Shown here piece by piece: positions 28,038-37,435 of a DNA stretch of 64,000 nucleotides. The DNA comes from Fulvivirga maritima. GTDB lineage: Bacteria; Bacteroidota; Bacteroidia; Cytophagales; Cyclobacteriaceae. The notes beneath the pieces are model-generated. The model had not been told where the DNA came from, made no database searches, and saw only the letters and a list, made by a program, of their open reading frames with translations. Each line of letters begins with the position of its first letter. Positions within the stretch are counted from its first letter, which is position 1. The translations under genes and the position numbers were made by a program. The stretch is from assembly GCF_021389955.1 (NCBI RefSeq), contig NZ_CP089980.1, forward strand, positions 3,963,001-4,027,000, read 5' to 3'.

Positions 28038-30386
28038 ATGACAAGAATTCTAATCTTTATTCTTTCAATACTTTTCTCATTTACGGTCAGGGGCCAGAGT
28101 AAGCATACGATCAATGGTTACATTACTGACGCGCAAAATGGAGAAGAATTGATAGGTGTAACTGTATATGTTAATTCGCTAAAAACAGGTACAATTACTA
28201 ATGTTTATGGCTTTTATTCGTTAAGTATTCCTGAAGGGTCTTACGAGATCACTTTTAGCTCGGTAGGTTATCAACCCCAAGTAAGACAGGTAAACCTTAC
28301 TAAAGACACAGAACTTAACGTGGAGCTCACAGAAGAGGTAACTACTATAGATGAAGTAGTAATTACTGATAAGGCCTTAGATGCCAATGTTTCTGATGTG
28401 AACATGAGCCGCAATGAAGTCGATATTAAGCAAGTGAAAAAGCTACCAGCACTTTTTGGTGAGCCGGATATTATCAAGGCTATACAAATGATGCCTGGTG
28501 TGGTAAGCGCCGGCGAGGGAACTTCCAGCTTTTTTGTGCGCGGAGGTAGTGCAGATCAGAACCTGATTCTTATAGATGAAGCGCCTGTTTATGATCCATC
28601 ACACTTATTTGGCCTTTTTTCAGTGTTTAATGCTGATGTTATTAAGGACTCGGAGCTCTATAAAGGCGGTATTCCTGCTCGTTTTGGCGGCCGACTATCT
28701 TCTATTTTAGAGGTGAGAACCAAAGATGGTAACAGCAAAGAATTTGCAGGATCAGCAGGTATAGGTACCCTGGCTAGTAAAGTAATGCTGGAAGGGCCTA
28801 TTAAAAAAGATAAGGGTTCATTTATTGTTTCTGGAAGAAGGTCTTATGTCGATGTTTTTTTAAAAGCTGCCGATGAAGATAACCTGGTTCATTTTTATGA
28901 TGTAAATGCCAAGCTCAACTGGAAGCAGAATAATAAGAACCGTTATTTCGCAGCCTTTTATCTAGGTAGAGATGCCTTTTCATTTGGTGATGATTTCGGC
29001 TTTAGCTGGGGAAATGCTACCGGTACTTTCCGTTGGAATCACCTGTTTAACGACCGATTATTCTCTAATACTTCTTTAATAGCAAGTAGCTTTGACTATG
29101 GTTTAGAAATTACAGATCCTACTTCTGGTCTCGATTGGGATTCTAATTTGCAGGAATTTAGCTTAAAGGAGGATTTGAATTACTTTATTAATCCTAGAAA
29201 TCAGCTGGATTTTGGCTATCAGGTCACTTATAGACGCTTTTCACCAGGTAAGATCAAGCCTAATTCTGATAAATCTATCTTTAGTAGTTTAAGTTTAGAT
29301 GAAGAGTACGCACTAGATCATGCCCTATATTTAGAAAATCAGCAAAAATTAACGGATAGGTTCACTATGGTTTATGGTGTGCGTCTTTCTATATTTCAAA
29401 GTATAGGAGATGATACTGTATATGAGTATGAAGATCCTCAGGACAATATTAATCCTACCCGCATAGATTCTACCAGTTACGATCATTTTGAAACCATAGA
29501 GTCTTATGTATATCTGGAGCCTCGTTTTTCTGCGCGATACATGCTTAACCCCTCTAGCTCTTTGAAAATATCTTATAATAGAATGGTACAAAATACGCAT
29601 TTGGTGGCTGCAGGTACCGTGCCTATACCGTTCAATACCTGGAGCCCGAGTAATAGATACTTAAAACCTCAAATAGCAGATCAGTTTGCCGCAGGTTATT
29701 TTAAAAATTTCTCTAATAACAAGTATGAAGTTTCGGTAGAATCTTATTACAAAGACATTCAAAATGTGACTGACTTTGCTGATAATGCACAACTTTTCTT
29801 TAATGAAGATTTATCTACAGAATTCAGACAAGGGAAGTCATGGTCTTACGGGGCAGAGTTTATGTTACGTAAAAATGAAGGTCAACTCACTGGCTTTTTG
29901 AGCTATACATGGTCAAAAACCGAGAGGAAAGTGCCTGGTGTGAATCAGGATAAATCTTTTCTGGCTAATTATGATAGAAGACATGTGTTTAACATGGCTG
30001 CTACTTATGACTTGAATGAAAAATGGTCTTTTGGAGCTAATTTCACCTATAGTACCGGTAGACCTATTACGCTGCCAGCAGGTAGGTATGAGTATCAGGA
30101 TTATCAGGTAGACTTGATAACTGAGCGTAATGGATATAAGCTTCCTAATTTTCATAGAATGGATTTATCGGCTACGCTCACTCCTCGAAAAAACAAAGAC
30201 CGAAAGTGGAAGAGCAACTGGGTGTTTTCAATCTACAATGTGTATAGCAGAAAGAATCCTTTCACGGTATACACCAGAGTGGAAAGTGATGATGATGGCA
30301 ACGTGATAGATCCTAATAAAAAGGAAGCCAGGTTGATCTCTCTGTTCCCAATATTACCTTCAGTAACTTATAATATTAATTTTTAA
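28038..30386 (+). CDS. TonB-dependent receptor with carboxypeptidase-regulatory domain
   Basis: A 782-residue outer-membrane transporter. The signal peptide ends FTVRGQS. A carboxypeptidase-regulatory-like domain occupies about 23-105 (HTINGYITDAQNGEELIGVT, GFYSLSIPEGSYEITFSSVG). The plug lies at about 120-230 (MPGVVSAGEGTSSFFVRGGS, DEAPVYDPSHLFGLFSVFN), and the rest is the 22-strand barrel ending in a terminal aromatic (SVTYNINF). It imports a scarce ligand with TonB energy. The next gene, six bases on, encodes a DUF4249 lipoprotein, and the pair is repeated at 31305-34579. Confidence 0.92.
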   Translation: MTRILIFILSILFSFTVRGQSKHTINGYITDAQNGEELIGVTVYVNSLKTGTITNVYGFYSLSIPEGSYEITFSSVGYQPQVRQVNLTKDTELNVELTEEVTTIDEVVITDKALDANVSDVNMSRNEVDIKQVKKLPALFGEPDIIKAIQMMPGVVSAGEGTSSFFVRGGSADQNLILIDEAPVYDPSHLFGLFSVFNADVIKDSELYKGGIPARFGGRLSSILEVRTKDGNSKEFAGSAGIGTLASKVMLEGPIKKDKGSFIVSGRRSYVDVFLKAADEDNLVHFYDVNAKLNWKQNNKNRYFAAFYLGRDAFSFGDDFGFSWGNATGTFRWNHLFNDRLFSNTSLIASSFDYGLEITDPTSGLDWDSNLQEFSLKEDLNYFINPRNQLDFGYQVTYRRFSPGKIKPNSDKSIFSSLSLDEEYALDHALYLENQQKLTDRFTMVYGVRLSIFQSIGDDTVYEYEDPQDNINPTRIDSTSYDHFETIESYVYLEPRFSARYMLNPSSSLKISYNRMVQNTHLVAAGTVPIPFNTWSPSNRYLKPQIADQFAAGYFKNFSNNKYEVSVESYYKDIQNVTDFADNAQLFFNEDLSTEFRQGKSWSYGAEFMLRKNEGQLTGFLSYTWSKTERKVPGVNQDKSFLANYDRRHVFNMAATYDLNEKWSFGANFTYSTGRPITLPAGRYEYQDYQVDLITERNGYKLPNFHRMDLSATLTPRKNKDRKWKSNWVFSIYNVYSRKNPFTVYTRVESDDDGNVIDPNKKEARLISLFPILPSVTYNINF

Positions 30387-30392
30387 AGGATC

Positions 30393-31232
30393 ATGACAAG
30401 GCAATTATATACATATATTTTATTGATAATAGGAGGTATGAGCCTGTTAGGCTGTAATGAGCCCTATCATATCGATGAGCAAACTACAGAGCCACAAGTA
30501 GTAATAGAAGGACTGATTACTGATGAAAGTATGAATCATTATGTGAGAGTTACTAAAACAGTTGATTTTTATTCTGAAGAGGGCTCAGTACCCGTTGATG
30601 ATGCTTCCGTAATAGTTACCGATAACCAGGGTAATACCTATAATTATAGCTATCAGCCCGAAGCGGAAAGAGGAGGCTATTATTATTCTGACATCGCTTT
30701 TGCGGGTGAGAGAGGGGTAGCCTATACACTAACCGTAACTATGGAAGGAGAGGAGTACAGTGCTCTGGATTCATTGAGGAGAGTTACTACTATAGATAGT
30801 TTAGGAGTGGAGTTAAATGAAGATGAATTTGAAGACCCGGAAGATGAAGGGCGTTATTATGAAGTGCTTCTTTATACCCGTGAGCCACAAGATACGGAAG
30901 ATTACTATTTGTTTAAGTACTATCGTAATGGATTGCCATTTAAAGATGATGATTCTGATGTGTATGTTTCTGATGATTCATATTTGGGCGAAAATATAGA
31001 TGGACTGGCCACTCCTGGGTGGTTTGCTCTGGGTGACAGTATTACCGTGGAAATGTATAGCCTTACAGTAGATGGTTTTAAATACTATTCTGATCTCAGT
31101 AACCTGCTCAATAACGATGGTGGTTTTTTTGGATCTCCCCCAGTAAATCCTCAAAGCAATATTTCTAATGGAGCTATGGGATATTTTCAGGTCAGCGCTG
31201 TGGTAAGAAAATCGGTGATAATAGAAGATTAA
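30393..31232 (+). CDS. DUF4249-family lipoprotein
   Basis: A 279-residue lipoprotein (lipobox LLGC, Cys21). It carries the DUF4249 pattern: TEPQVVIEGLITDESMNHYVRV near the start of the mature protein, a beta-sandwich DASVIVTDNQGNTYNYSYQP, and GVAYTLTVTMEGEEYSALDSL at about 110-130. DUF4249 proteins are encoded next to TonB receptors of this type and are thought to cap or serve them, as SusD does for SusC. The ligand is unknown. It forms a cassette with the receptor upstream. Confidence 0.85.
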   Translation: MTRQLYTYILLIIGGMSLLGCNEPYHIDEQTTEPQVVIEGLITDESMNHYVRVTKTVDFYSEEGSVPVDDASVIVTDNQGNTYNYSYQPEAERGGYYYSDIAFAGERGVAYTLTVTMEGEEYSALDSLRRVTTIDSLGVELNEDEFEDPEDEGRYYEVLLYTREPQDTEDYYLFKYYRNGLPFKDDDSDVYVSDDSYLGENIDGLATPGWFALGDSITVEMYSLTVDGFKYYSDLSNLLNNDGGFFGSPPVNPQSNISNGAMGYFQVSAVVRKSVIIED

Positions 31233-31304
31233 TGCGTTTTTCTTGTAGGTGATTAAACTTTTAAGATTCTTTGATGTCTTTAAAAGAACTGTTACCTACA
31301 TTAT

Positions 31305-33675
31305 ATGCACTATCGGATTTTTTTTCTCGCTCTGTTTATGAGCCTGCAGGGCTTTGCTTTGTTAGCACAGAGCAAAGTGACCATCAGTGGTTATGTTAAA
31401 GATATTGAAAACGGAGAGGCTCTGATAGGAGCTACCGTGTATGTAAAAGAAGTAGGAGCCGGCACAGCTACTAACGTGTACGGCTTCTACTCTCTCACTG
31501 TGCCCACAGGGAGTTACCAGGTAGATTTTGGCTACGTAGGCTATGACACCAAATCCCAGACTATTAATCTCGATGCTGATAAACGGGTAGATGTGGAGCT
31601 TAGCGCTACTACCACTGAATTGCAAGAAGTGGTGATCACCGGAGAATCAACTGATGCTAATGTCTCTAGTGTAGAAATGAGCACAGAGAAAGTAGATATC
31701 AAAACCATAAAAAAGATACCTGCTTTTATGGGAGAAACTGATGTTTTGAGAAGCATTCAGTTATTGCCTGGCGTAAGTTCGGTAGGTGAAGGTTCATCTG
31801 GCTTTAATGTAAGAGGCGGTAATGTAGGGCAAAACCTGGTTCTTCTAGATGACGCACCCGTCTATAATTCTTCTCACCTTTTTGGTTTTTTCTCAGTATT
31901 CAATCCGGATGCCGTAAAAGATGTTACGCTCATAAAAGGAGCTATGCCAGCTAACTATGGAGGTAGATTAGCCTCTATTTTGGATGTGAGAATGAACGAA
32001 GGGGAACTCTAAAAAATATGAAGTAGAAGGAGGAGTTGGTACGGTATTTAGCCGCTTAGCGGTGCAAGGGCCTATAAAAAAAAACAAGGCTTCATTTCTG
32101 GTAGCTGGCCGCAGATCATATGTAGATATTTTTGCCAAGCCTTTTATAGATGATGCTACTCTTTATTTTTATGATCTTACAGCTAAGGTCAATTATAACT
32201 TAAATGACCATAATAAGCTGTTTCTATCAGGCTATTTTGGTAGAGATGTCTTTAAGTTTGATGAAGAACAAGGCTTTGACTGGGGAAGTATAACCGGTAC
32301 CCTTCGTTGGAATCATATTTTCAATAACAGACTGTTTTCTAACTTTTCATTTTTTGTGAGTACTTATGACTATGGCCTTGCTTTTGGAGAAAATGACAGG
32401 GATAAGTTTGAGTGGGATAGCAGGGTATTAACCTATACATTCAAACCTGCTTTTAACTATTTCCTAAATGCTAATAACGAGGTGCTGTTTGGAGGTGAAG
32501 CCACTTACTATAATTTTAACCCAGCAGAAGCTACGGTGGTTTCTGATGGAGATATCACAGATATTAGCCTTACTGACAGACGTGCTTTGGAAAGTGCTCT
32601 GTACATAGATAATACGCAGACTGTAAATGACAAGCTGAGTATAAAATACGGACTGCGCTTCTCTTCTTACCAGTATTTAGGTCCGGGGGAAGTATATGAA
32701 TATGAGGAAACTGTGCCTGGTGAAAGAAAAACACTGGTCAGTAGCAGGACTGCAGATGATGGAGAAGTTATAGAAAGTTATTATAACTGGGAGCCAAGAG
32801 CTTCTGTCAAATATCAAATAGGAAAGGGCTCAGTAAAAGGGAGCTTCACCAGAACATCTCAATACATCCATTTGGTGTCAAATACAGCGGCTTCTACCCC
32901 AATTGATATCTGGACACCAAGTACCAACAATATAAAACCTCAAATAGGCCTTCAGTATGCTTTAGGTTATTTTAGGAATTTTGGAAGAGGAAATGATTAT
33001 GAAGCCTCAGTAGAAGCTTACTATAGAGATACTGATAATCAGGTGGAATATGTAAAAGGTGCCGATTTGTTTATTAATGAGTATCAGGAAGGAGATTTAA
33101 TAAGTGGTATTGGCCGTGCTTATGGCGTAGAGTTTAATTTTAAGAAAAATGTGGGTAAACTTAATGGTTGGATAAGTTATACCCTTGGCCGCACCGAGCT
33201 CAAAGTAAACGGAATCAATAGAAATGATTGGTACCCTACTCGTTTTGATCAAACCCATAACCTGAAAGTATTCGGAAACTATGATATCAGTAAACGAGTT
33301 TCCGCTTCCGCCAATTTCACCTTTATTTCAGGTACGCCATTTAGTGCACCTACCAGCAGGTTCGTTATTCAGAACATGGTTATTCCTTATGATTATTATG
33401 AGTCTCGGAATGGTCTTAGAGTGCCGGCTTCGCACAGACTAGATTTGTCTGTTACCTTGCAGATGAAGAGAGAGAAAAAAGGCAAGAAAAGGAAGAATAA
33501 AGACGAACTGGTGTTCTCTGTTTATAATGTTTATGGAAGGAGAAACCCGTTCTCTATTTTCTTTGCCCAGCAAGATGGCTACATCACGCCAGGCGACAAC
33601 GTCAGTACTATGGCCTATCGTTTTTCTATAGTAGGAGCGCCCGTACCTGCCATATCATACAATTTTAAGTTTTAG
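31305..33675 (+). CDS. TonB-dependent receptor, paralogue of the one at 28038 (frameshifted as read)
   Basis: A second receptor of the same architecture: signal peptide ending LLAQS, carboxypeptidase-regulatory domain (VTISGYVKDIENGEALIGAT), plug (LPGVSSVGEGSSGFNVRGGN, DDAPVYNSSHLFGFFSVFN) and barrel to SYNFKF. The frame stops at 32012 but homology continues in the +1 frame to 33675. Dropping one G from GGGG (32001-32004) restores ILDVRMNEGNSKKYEVEGGV, which aligns with ILEVRTKDGNSKEFAGSAGI in the paralogue, and gives 789 residues against 782. This could be an assembly error, a slippage mutant or phase variation. The DUF4249 gene follows by five bases. Confidence 0.88.
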
Positions 33676-33679
33676 GATC

Positions 33680-34579
33680 ATGAGAAAATCACATTACATA
33701 TATTTAGCTATTCTGTCCGTATTTTTTGCTTGTGAAGATGAAGTGGATATAGCCCTGAATGATGCTCCGGCGGTACTGGTGGTAGACGCCTGGGTTAATG
33801 ATATGCCTCAGCTACAAGAAATCAATTTAATGATGTCACAGCCTTATTTTGACTCCAGTCAGCCGCCAGAGGTAAGTGGAGCTGAAGTGGTAATAACAGA
33901 TGATCAGGGGCAAACTTTTGAATTTACAGAGGCAGAGGCGGGGAGCTATCAATGGGATCCTGCTGCTCATTCAGCCTCTTTTGAAATAGGCCGATCATAT
34001 CATTTATCTGTGACCTATAATGGAAATACATTTGAGGCCGATTCCGAATTAAAAAGAGTGCCGGCCCTGGATTCTATCGTTTATACTTATTATGAAGAGC
34101 GCAACGCTTTTCAACCAGAAGGTTATTATGCTCAGTTTTATGCCAGAGACCCTGAGGGAACGGGTGATTCTTATTGGATTAAAACCTATAAAAACGGGTT
34201 ATACCTCAGTAGACCTTCTGATCTTAATATAGCTTATGATGCGGCCTTTAGCTCTACTGCGCCGGTAGATGGTGTTATATTCATAGAGCCTATTCAAAAT
34301 GGAGCTACTCCGCTCAATGATGATGAAGATGCCTATGAACCCTATGTTTTTGGTGATTCGGTGTATATCGAGATTTATTCTATTACTAATGAGGCTTTTA
34401 GGTTTTTAGATGCTGTATCTACTCAGATAGAGAGAGATGGTGGTTTTGCGGAAATTTTTGCTGAACCACTAGAAAATGTTCCCTGTAATATTTCATGCAC
34501 CAGCTCTGAAGAAGAACAGGTCGTAGGCTTTTTTAATGCATCTGCAGTGGCTTATAGAGGTGAAAGGTTAGAAGAATAG
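33680..34579 (+). CDS. DUF4249-family lipoprotein, second copy
   Basis: A 299-residue lipoprotein (signal peptide ending VFFAC, Cys18). The mature start AVLVVDAWVNDMPQLQEINL, the segment GAEVVITDDQGQTFEFTEAE and RSYHLSVTYNGNTFEADSEL match the first DUF4249 protein in this window in order and spacing. It follows the second receptor by five bases. The two receptor-lipoprotein cassettes look like a tandem duplication that has diverged, so the ligands are probably related but not identical. Confidence 0.85.
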   Translation: MRKSHYIYLAILSVFFACEDEVDIALNDAPAVLVVDAWVNDMPQLQEINLMMSQPYFDSSQPPEVSGAEVVITDDQGQTFEFTEAEAGSYQWDPAAHSASFEIGRSYHLSVTYNGNTFEADSELKRVPALDSIVYTYYEERNAFQPEGYYAQFYARDPEGTGDSYWIKTYKNGLYLSRPSDLNIAYDAAFSSTAPVDGVIFIEPIQNGATPLNDDEDAYEPYVFGDSVYIEIYSITNEAFRFLDAVSTQIERDGGFAEIFAEPLENVPCNISCTSSEEEQVVGFFNASAVAYRGERLEE

Positions 34580-34611
34580 GATTCCCTCAAAGGATTTTAT
34601 TAATTTCACAG

Positions 34612-34633
34612 TCAGATCAGTTAATTGATCTGA
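34612..34633. terminator. hairpin after the DUF4249 gene
   Basis: TCAGATCA (34612-34619) pairs perfectly with TGATCTGA (34626-34633) around a six-base loop. It lies between the second DUF4249 gene and the metallopeptidase gene. Only a weak T-rich tail follows, so it may be a partial terminator or a leader structure. Confidence 0.4.
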
Positions 34634-34668
34634 TAAACCTATATTTTAAAAATTAAAACACTGAAAAT

Positions 34669-36339
34669 ATGAGCCTAAGAATATCAAAACTGCTACTAGT
34701 AGCTTTGGTCGGTTTATTATTTACCCAATGTGGTGGATCAGGAGATAAATCTGCTGAGCAAGAGCAGGCTTCAGTTGAGCCTCAAATGGATTCTACTTAC
34801 CAAACCTTGTTAGATAAGTACACCAATGTGAAGCTCACTACAGATGTGAGCAGTCTTTCTGATAATCAGAAGAAAATGCTGCCTTTACTCATTCAGGTAG
34901 GGCAAATTATGGATAGCTTGTTCTGGTATGAAGCTTATGGTCATCGAGATTCACTTTTTGCAGCCCTTGATAATGGCAAAGCAAAAAAATATGCCACTAT
35001 TAATTATGGCCCCTGGGATAGACTAAATAATAATGAGCCATTTATTGATGGTGTAGGAGCCAAGCCTGCCGGTGCTAATTTCTATCCTGCTGATATGACA
35101 AAAGAGGAGTTTGAAAGTGCTCAGTTAGCGAATGGCAAGTCTCAGTATACTTTTATTAGAAGAGATGAAAACGGGGAGCTATTAGCCATCCCTTACCATG
35201 AAATGTTTGAAGAGCAGATTACGCGTGCAGCTAAGTTGCTGAAGGAGGCTGCTGAGCTAGCTGAGAATGAGCAGCTTAAAAACTATCTAAACCTGAGAGC
35301 GGGAGCTTTACTTACAGATGAATATTACGAAAGTGATATCGCTTGGATGGATATGACTACCAATCAGATAGACATCATTACAGGGCCAATTGAGAACTAT
35401 GAAGATCAGCTATTTGGGTACAAAACCTCACATGAAACATATGTTTTAGTGAAGGATATGGAGTGGAGCGAGAGATTATCCAAATATGCAGAGATACTGC
35501 CCGAGCTACAAAAAAGCTTGCCGGTGGCACAGGCTTACAAAACTGAAAAACCCGGTACAGACTCGCAGTTAGCGGCTTTTGATGTAGTCTTTTATGCAGG
35601 AGACTGTAATGCAGGAAGTAAAACCATAGCGGTGAACCTTCCTAACGACGAAAAAGTACAGCTTGAAAAGGGAACTCGTAGATCGCAACTAAAAAATGCA
35701 ATGAAAGCTAAATTCGATAAGATTTTAGTGCCTATTGCTGATGAACTTATAGATGAAAGCCAACGCAACCATGTAAAGTTTGATGCCTTTTTTGCTAATA
35801 CCATGTTTCATGAAGTGGCACATGGTTTAGGAATTAAAAATACCATTAATGGTAAGGGAACGGTGAGAGAAGCTCTGAAAGAAAATGCGTCTGCTCTGGA
35901 AGAAGGAAAAGCTGATATATTAGGATTATATATGATTACCTGGCTTTATGAGAGAGATCAGATAGATGGCGAGTTAATGGATTATTATACTACTTTCTTA
36001 GCCAGTATTTTCAGATCAGTAAGGTTTGGAGCTTCCAGTGCTCATGGAAAAGCCAACATGATTCGTTTTAATTATTTTAAAAAGCAAGGCGCTTTTTCCA
36101 GAAATCCTGAGACAGGTAAGTATAAAGTTGATTTTACCAAAATGCAGGCAGCCATGAATTCCCTTTCAGATAAAATACTGACCTTACAGGGTAATGGTGA
36201 CTATGAAGGTGTGAACCAGCTGGTAACAGAAATGGCATTGGTTCCTCAGCAGTTGCAAGATGATTTGGATCTCTTAACAGAGAAAAGCATACCTGTAGAT
36301 ATTGTGTTTGAACAAGGGGTAGAGGTGCTCGGACTATAG
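34669..36339 (+). CDS. M49-like (dipeptidyl-peptidase III) zinc metallopeptidase
   Basis: A 556-residue secreted protein with a lipoprotein-like signal peptide (LVGLLFTQCGGSG, Cys21). The zinc site is HEVAH at 381-385 (NTMFHEVAHGLGIKN), with the third ligand in EEGKADILGLY at about 411-416, close to the spacing in bacterial dipeptidyl-peptidase III. Classic M49 enzymes have a six-residue HExxGH. A five-residue HExxH version is reported for Caldithrix abyssi DPP III, so this falls in that variant group. It would remove dipeptides from short peptides outside the cytoplasm. A terminator follows. Its link to the preceding receptor cassettes is positional only. Confidence 0.8.
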   Translation: MSLRISKLLLVALVGLLFTQCGGSGDKSAEQEQASVEPQMDSTYQTLLDKYTNVKLTTDVSSLSDNQKKMLPLLIQVGQIMDSLFWYEAYGHRDSLFAALDNGKAKKYATINYGPWDRLNNNEPFIDGVGAKPAGANFYPADMTKEEFESAQLANGKSQYTFIRRDENGELLAIPYHEMFEEQITRAAKLLKEAAELAENEQLKNYLNLRAGALLTDEYYESDIAWMDMTTNQIDIITGPIENYEDQLFGYKTSHETYVLVKDMEWSERLSKYAEILPELQKSLPVAQAYKTEKPGTDSQLAAFDVVFYAGDCNAGSKTIAVNLPNDEKVQLEKGTRRSQLKNAMKAKFDKILVPIADELIDESQRNHVKFDAFFANTMFHEVAHGLGIKNTINGKGTVREALKENASALEEGKADILGLYMITWLYERDQIDGELMDYYTTFLASIFRSVRFGASSAHGKANMIRFNYFKKQGAFSRNPETGKYKVDFTKMQAAMNSLSDKILTLQGNGDYEGVNQLVTEMALVPQQLQDDLDLLTEKSIPVDIVFEQGVEVLGL

Positions 36340-36361
36340 CATTTGTCCACCTTAAAGGTTC

Positions 36362-36412
36362 AGGCCTTTCTAATTCACTAAACGCTTTTACTGAATTAGA
36401 AAGGCCTTTTTT
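36362..36412 (+). terminator. strong Rho-independent terminator
   Basis: AGGCCTTTCTAATTCA and TGAATTAGAAAGGCCT form a perfect 16-base stem with a 14-base loop, directly followed by a run of T (36407-36412). It lies 23 bases past the metallopeptidase stop. Confidence 0.92.
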
Positions 36413-36482
36413 GTAGTGTGGAATTTTTCTACGTAGGCAGCTTTCTCATGTGGGGTATAACTTCCACTGTTGTAACATTGGA

Positions 36483-36501
36483 AAACGTCAAAAAAACGTT
36501 T
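36483..36501. promoter_or_regulatory. inverted repeat upstream of sigma-54-like promoter
   Basis: AAACGT (36483-36488) and ACGTTT (36496-36501) form a six-base inverted repeat with a seven-base, mostly A spacer, ending about 21 bases before the -24 element. It may be an operator or activator site for the kinase gene; this is inferred. Confidence 0.35.
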
Positions 36502-36521
36502 GCAAAATAGGTTTTGAGTTT

Positions 36522-36537
36522 TGGCACGCTTTAAGCA
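36522..36537 (+). promoter_or_regulatory. sigma-54-type -24/-12 promoter candidate
   Basis: TGGCACGCTTTAAGCA matches the sigma-54 consensus TGGCACG-N4-TTGCA with GG and GC exactly 12 bases apart. Only the two Ts before the -12 GC differ. Transcription would start near 36548, about 23 bases before the kinase start codon at 36571. Confidence 0.5.
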
Positions 36538-36570
36538 CAAGGTAAGAGTGAACAACCGAACCGTGATATA

Positions 36571-37347
36571 ATGCCATACGTAGATAACGCAATATTAGAT
36601 TTATCGGCTTTAAATCAAAACTCACCTGCTTCTCGTGAAAACGTTTTGCAGGTAACAAAACCGGTAAATGAAAAAACAAGTGAAAATACTCTTGAGTTTA
36701 ACCACTTGGTACATGACCTTAAGAGCCCTGTTAATTCCTTAAAAGGAATAGTAGAGCTAGCCAATATAAATTTAAAAGGTGATGATGCACAGGAATATCT
36801 TAGTATGATTAAAAACTGTGTTAATTCTCTTGAAAATAGAATCACCTCTACATTAGATATGTATGAAAGAGGAACTTTGAGTAGTGATGGTGAGCTTATA
36901 GATTTCAATCAACTCATTAATAATATTATGTCTTCTATGGAGCATATAGAAGGTTTTGATGATGTTGATTTTGAGGTGAATATAGATTTGCATAGACCAT
37001 TTTATGCCAGCCGTGCTACGTTGGAATCCGTATTACAAAACCTTTTCGAAAATGCTATTAAGTACCGTTGTGGAGATACAAGGCATTGTAAAGTAAAGGT
37101 GCAAGTAATTAATAATGAAGAGGGAGTAGAAATACGCTTTTCAGATAATGGAATTGGTATTTCTGACGATAAATTACCGCATATATTTGATGCGCATTTT
37201 AAATCAGATCAGCATAAAAGTAGTAATGGTTTAGGACTGTTCATTGTAAAAAAAGCAGTGGAAAAGCTTCGTGGAGACCTGAAAGTGCATAGTAAAGAAG
37301 GAAGAGGGACTACTTTTTTAATTAATCTACCTGATTTGAATAACTAG
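36571..37347 (+). CDS. soluble sensor histidine kinase without recognisable input domain
   Basis: A 258-residue kinase with a short, feature-poor N-terminus (1-40). HisKA follows with His48 in FNHLVHDLKSPVNSLKG. The HATPase domain has ENAIKYR, DNGIGISDDKLPHIFDAHF and the G2 box NGLGLFIVKKAVEKLRGDL. It has no membrane helix and no PAS, GAF or HAMP domain, so it probably receives its signal by protein contact. No response regulator is adjacent, making it an orphan. Unusually, its upstream region carries a sigma-54-like promoter and an inverted repeat. Confidence 0.88.
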   Translation: MPYVDNAILDLSALNQNSPASRENVLQVTKPVNEKTSENTLEFNHLVHDLKSPVNSLKGIVELANINLKGDDAQEYLSMIKNCVNSLENRITSTLDMYERGTLSSDGELIDFNQLINNIMSSMEHIEGFDDVDFEVNIDLHRPFYASRATLESVLQNLFENAIKYRCGDTRHCKVKVQVINNEEGVEIRFSDNGIGISDDKLPHIFDAHFKSDQHKSSNGLGLFIVKKAVEKLRGDLKVHSKEGRGTTFLINLPDLNN

Positions 37348-37387
37348 AATAAGAACCTATTATATTGAACCAATAGATCGTGAAAAA

Positions 37388-37412
37388 ATGGCCAGCTTAT
37401 AAAGCTGGCCAT
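37388..37412 (-). terminator. terminator of the clan GH-A glycosidase gene
   Basis: ATGGCCAGCTT and AAGCTGGCCAT form a perfect 11-base stem with a three-base loop. On the minus strand it is followed by six Ts (plus-strand A 37383-37388). It lies 24 bases past the stop at 37436 and could also stop the convergent kinase transcript. Confidence 0.88.
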
Positions 37413-37435
37413 TACTGTTTATAAAAGCTCCTGTA

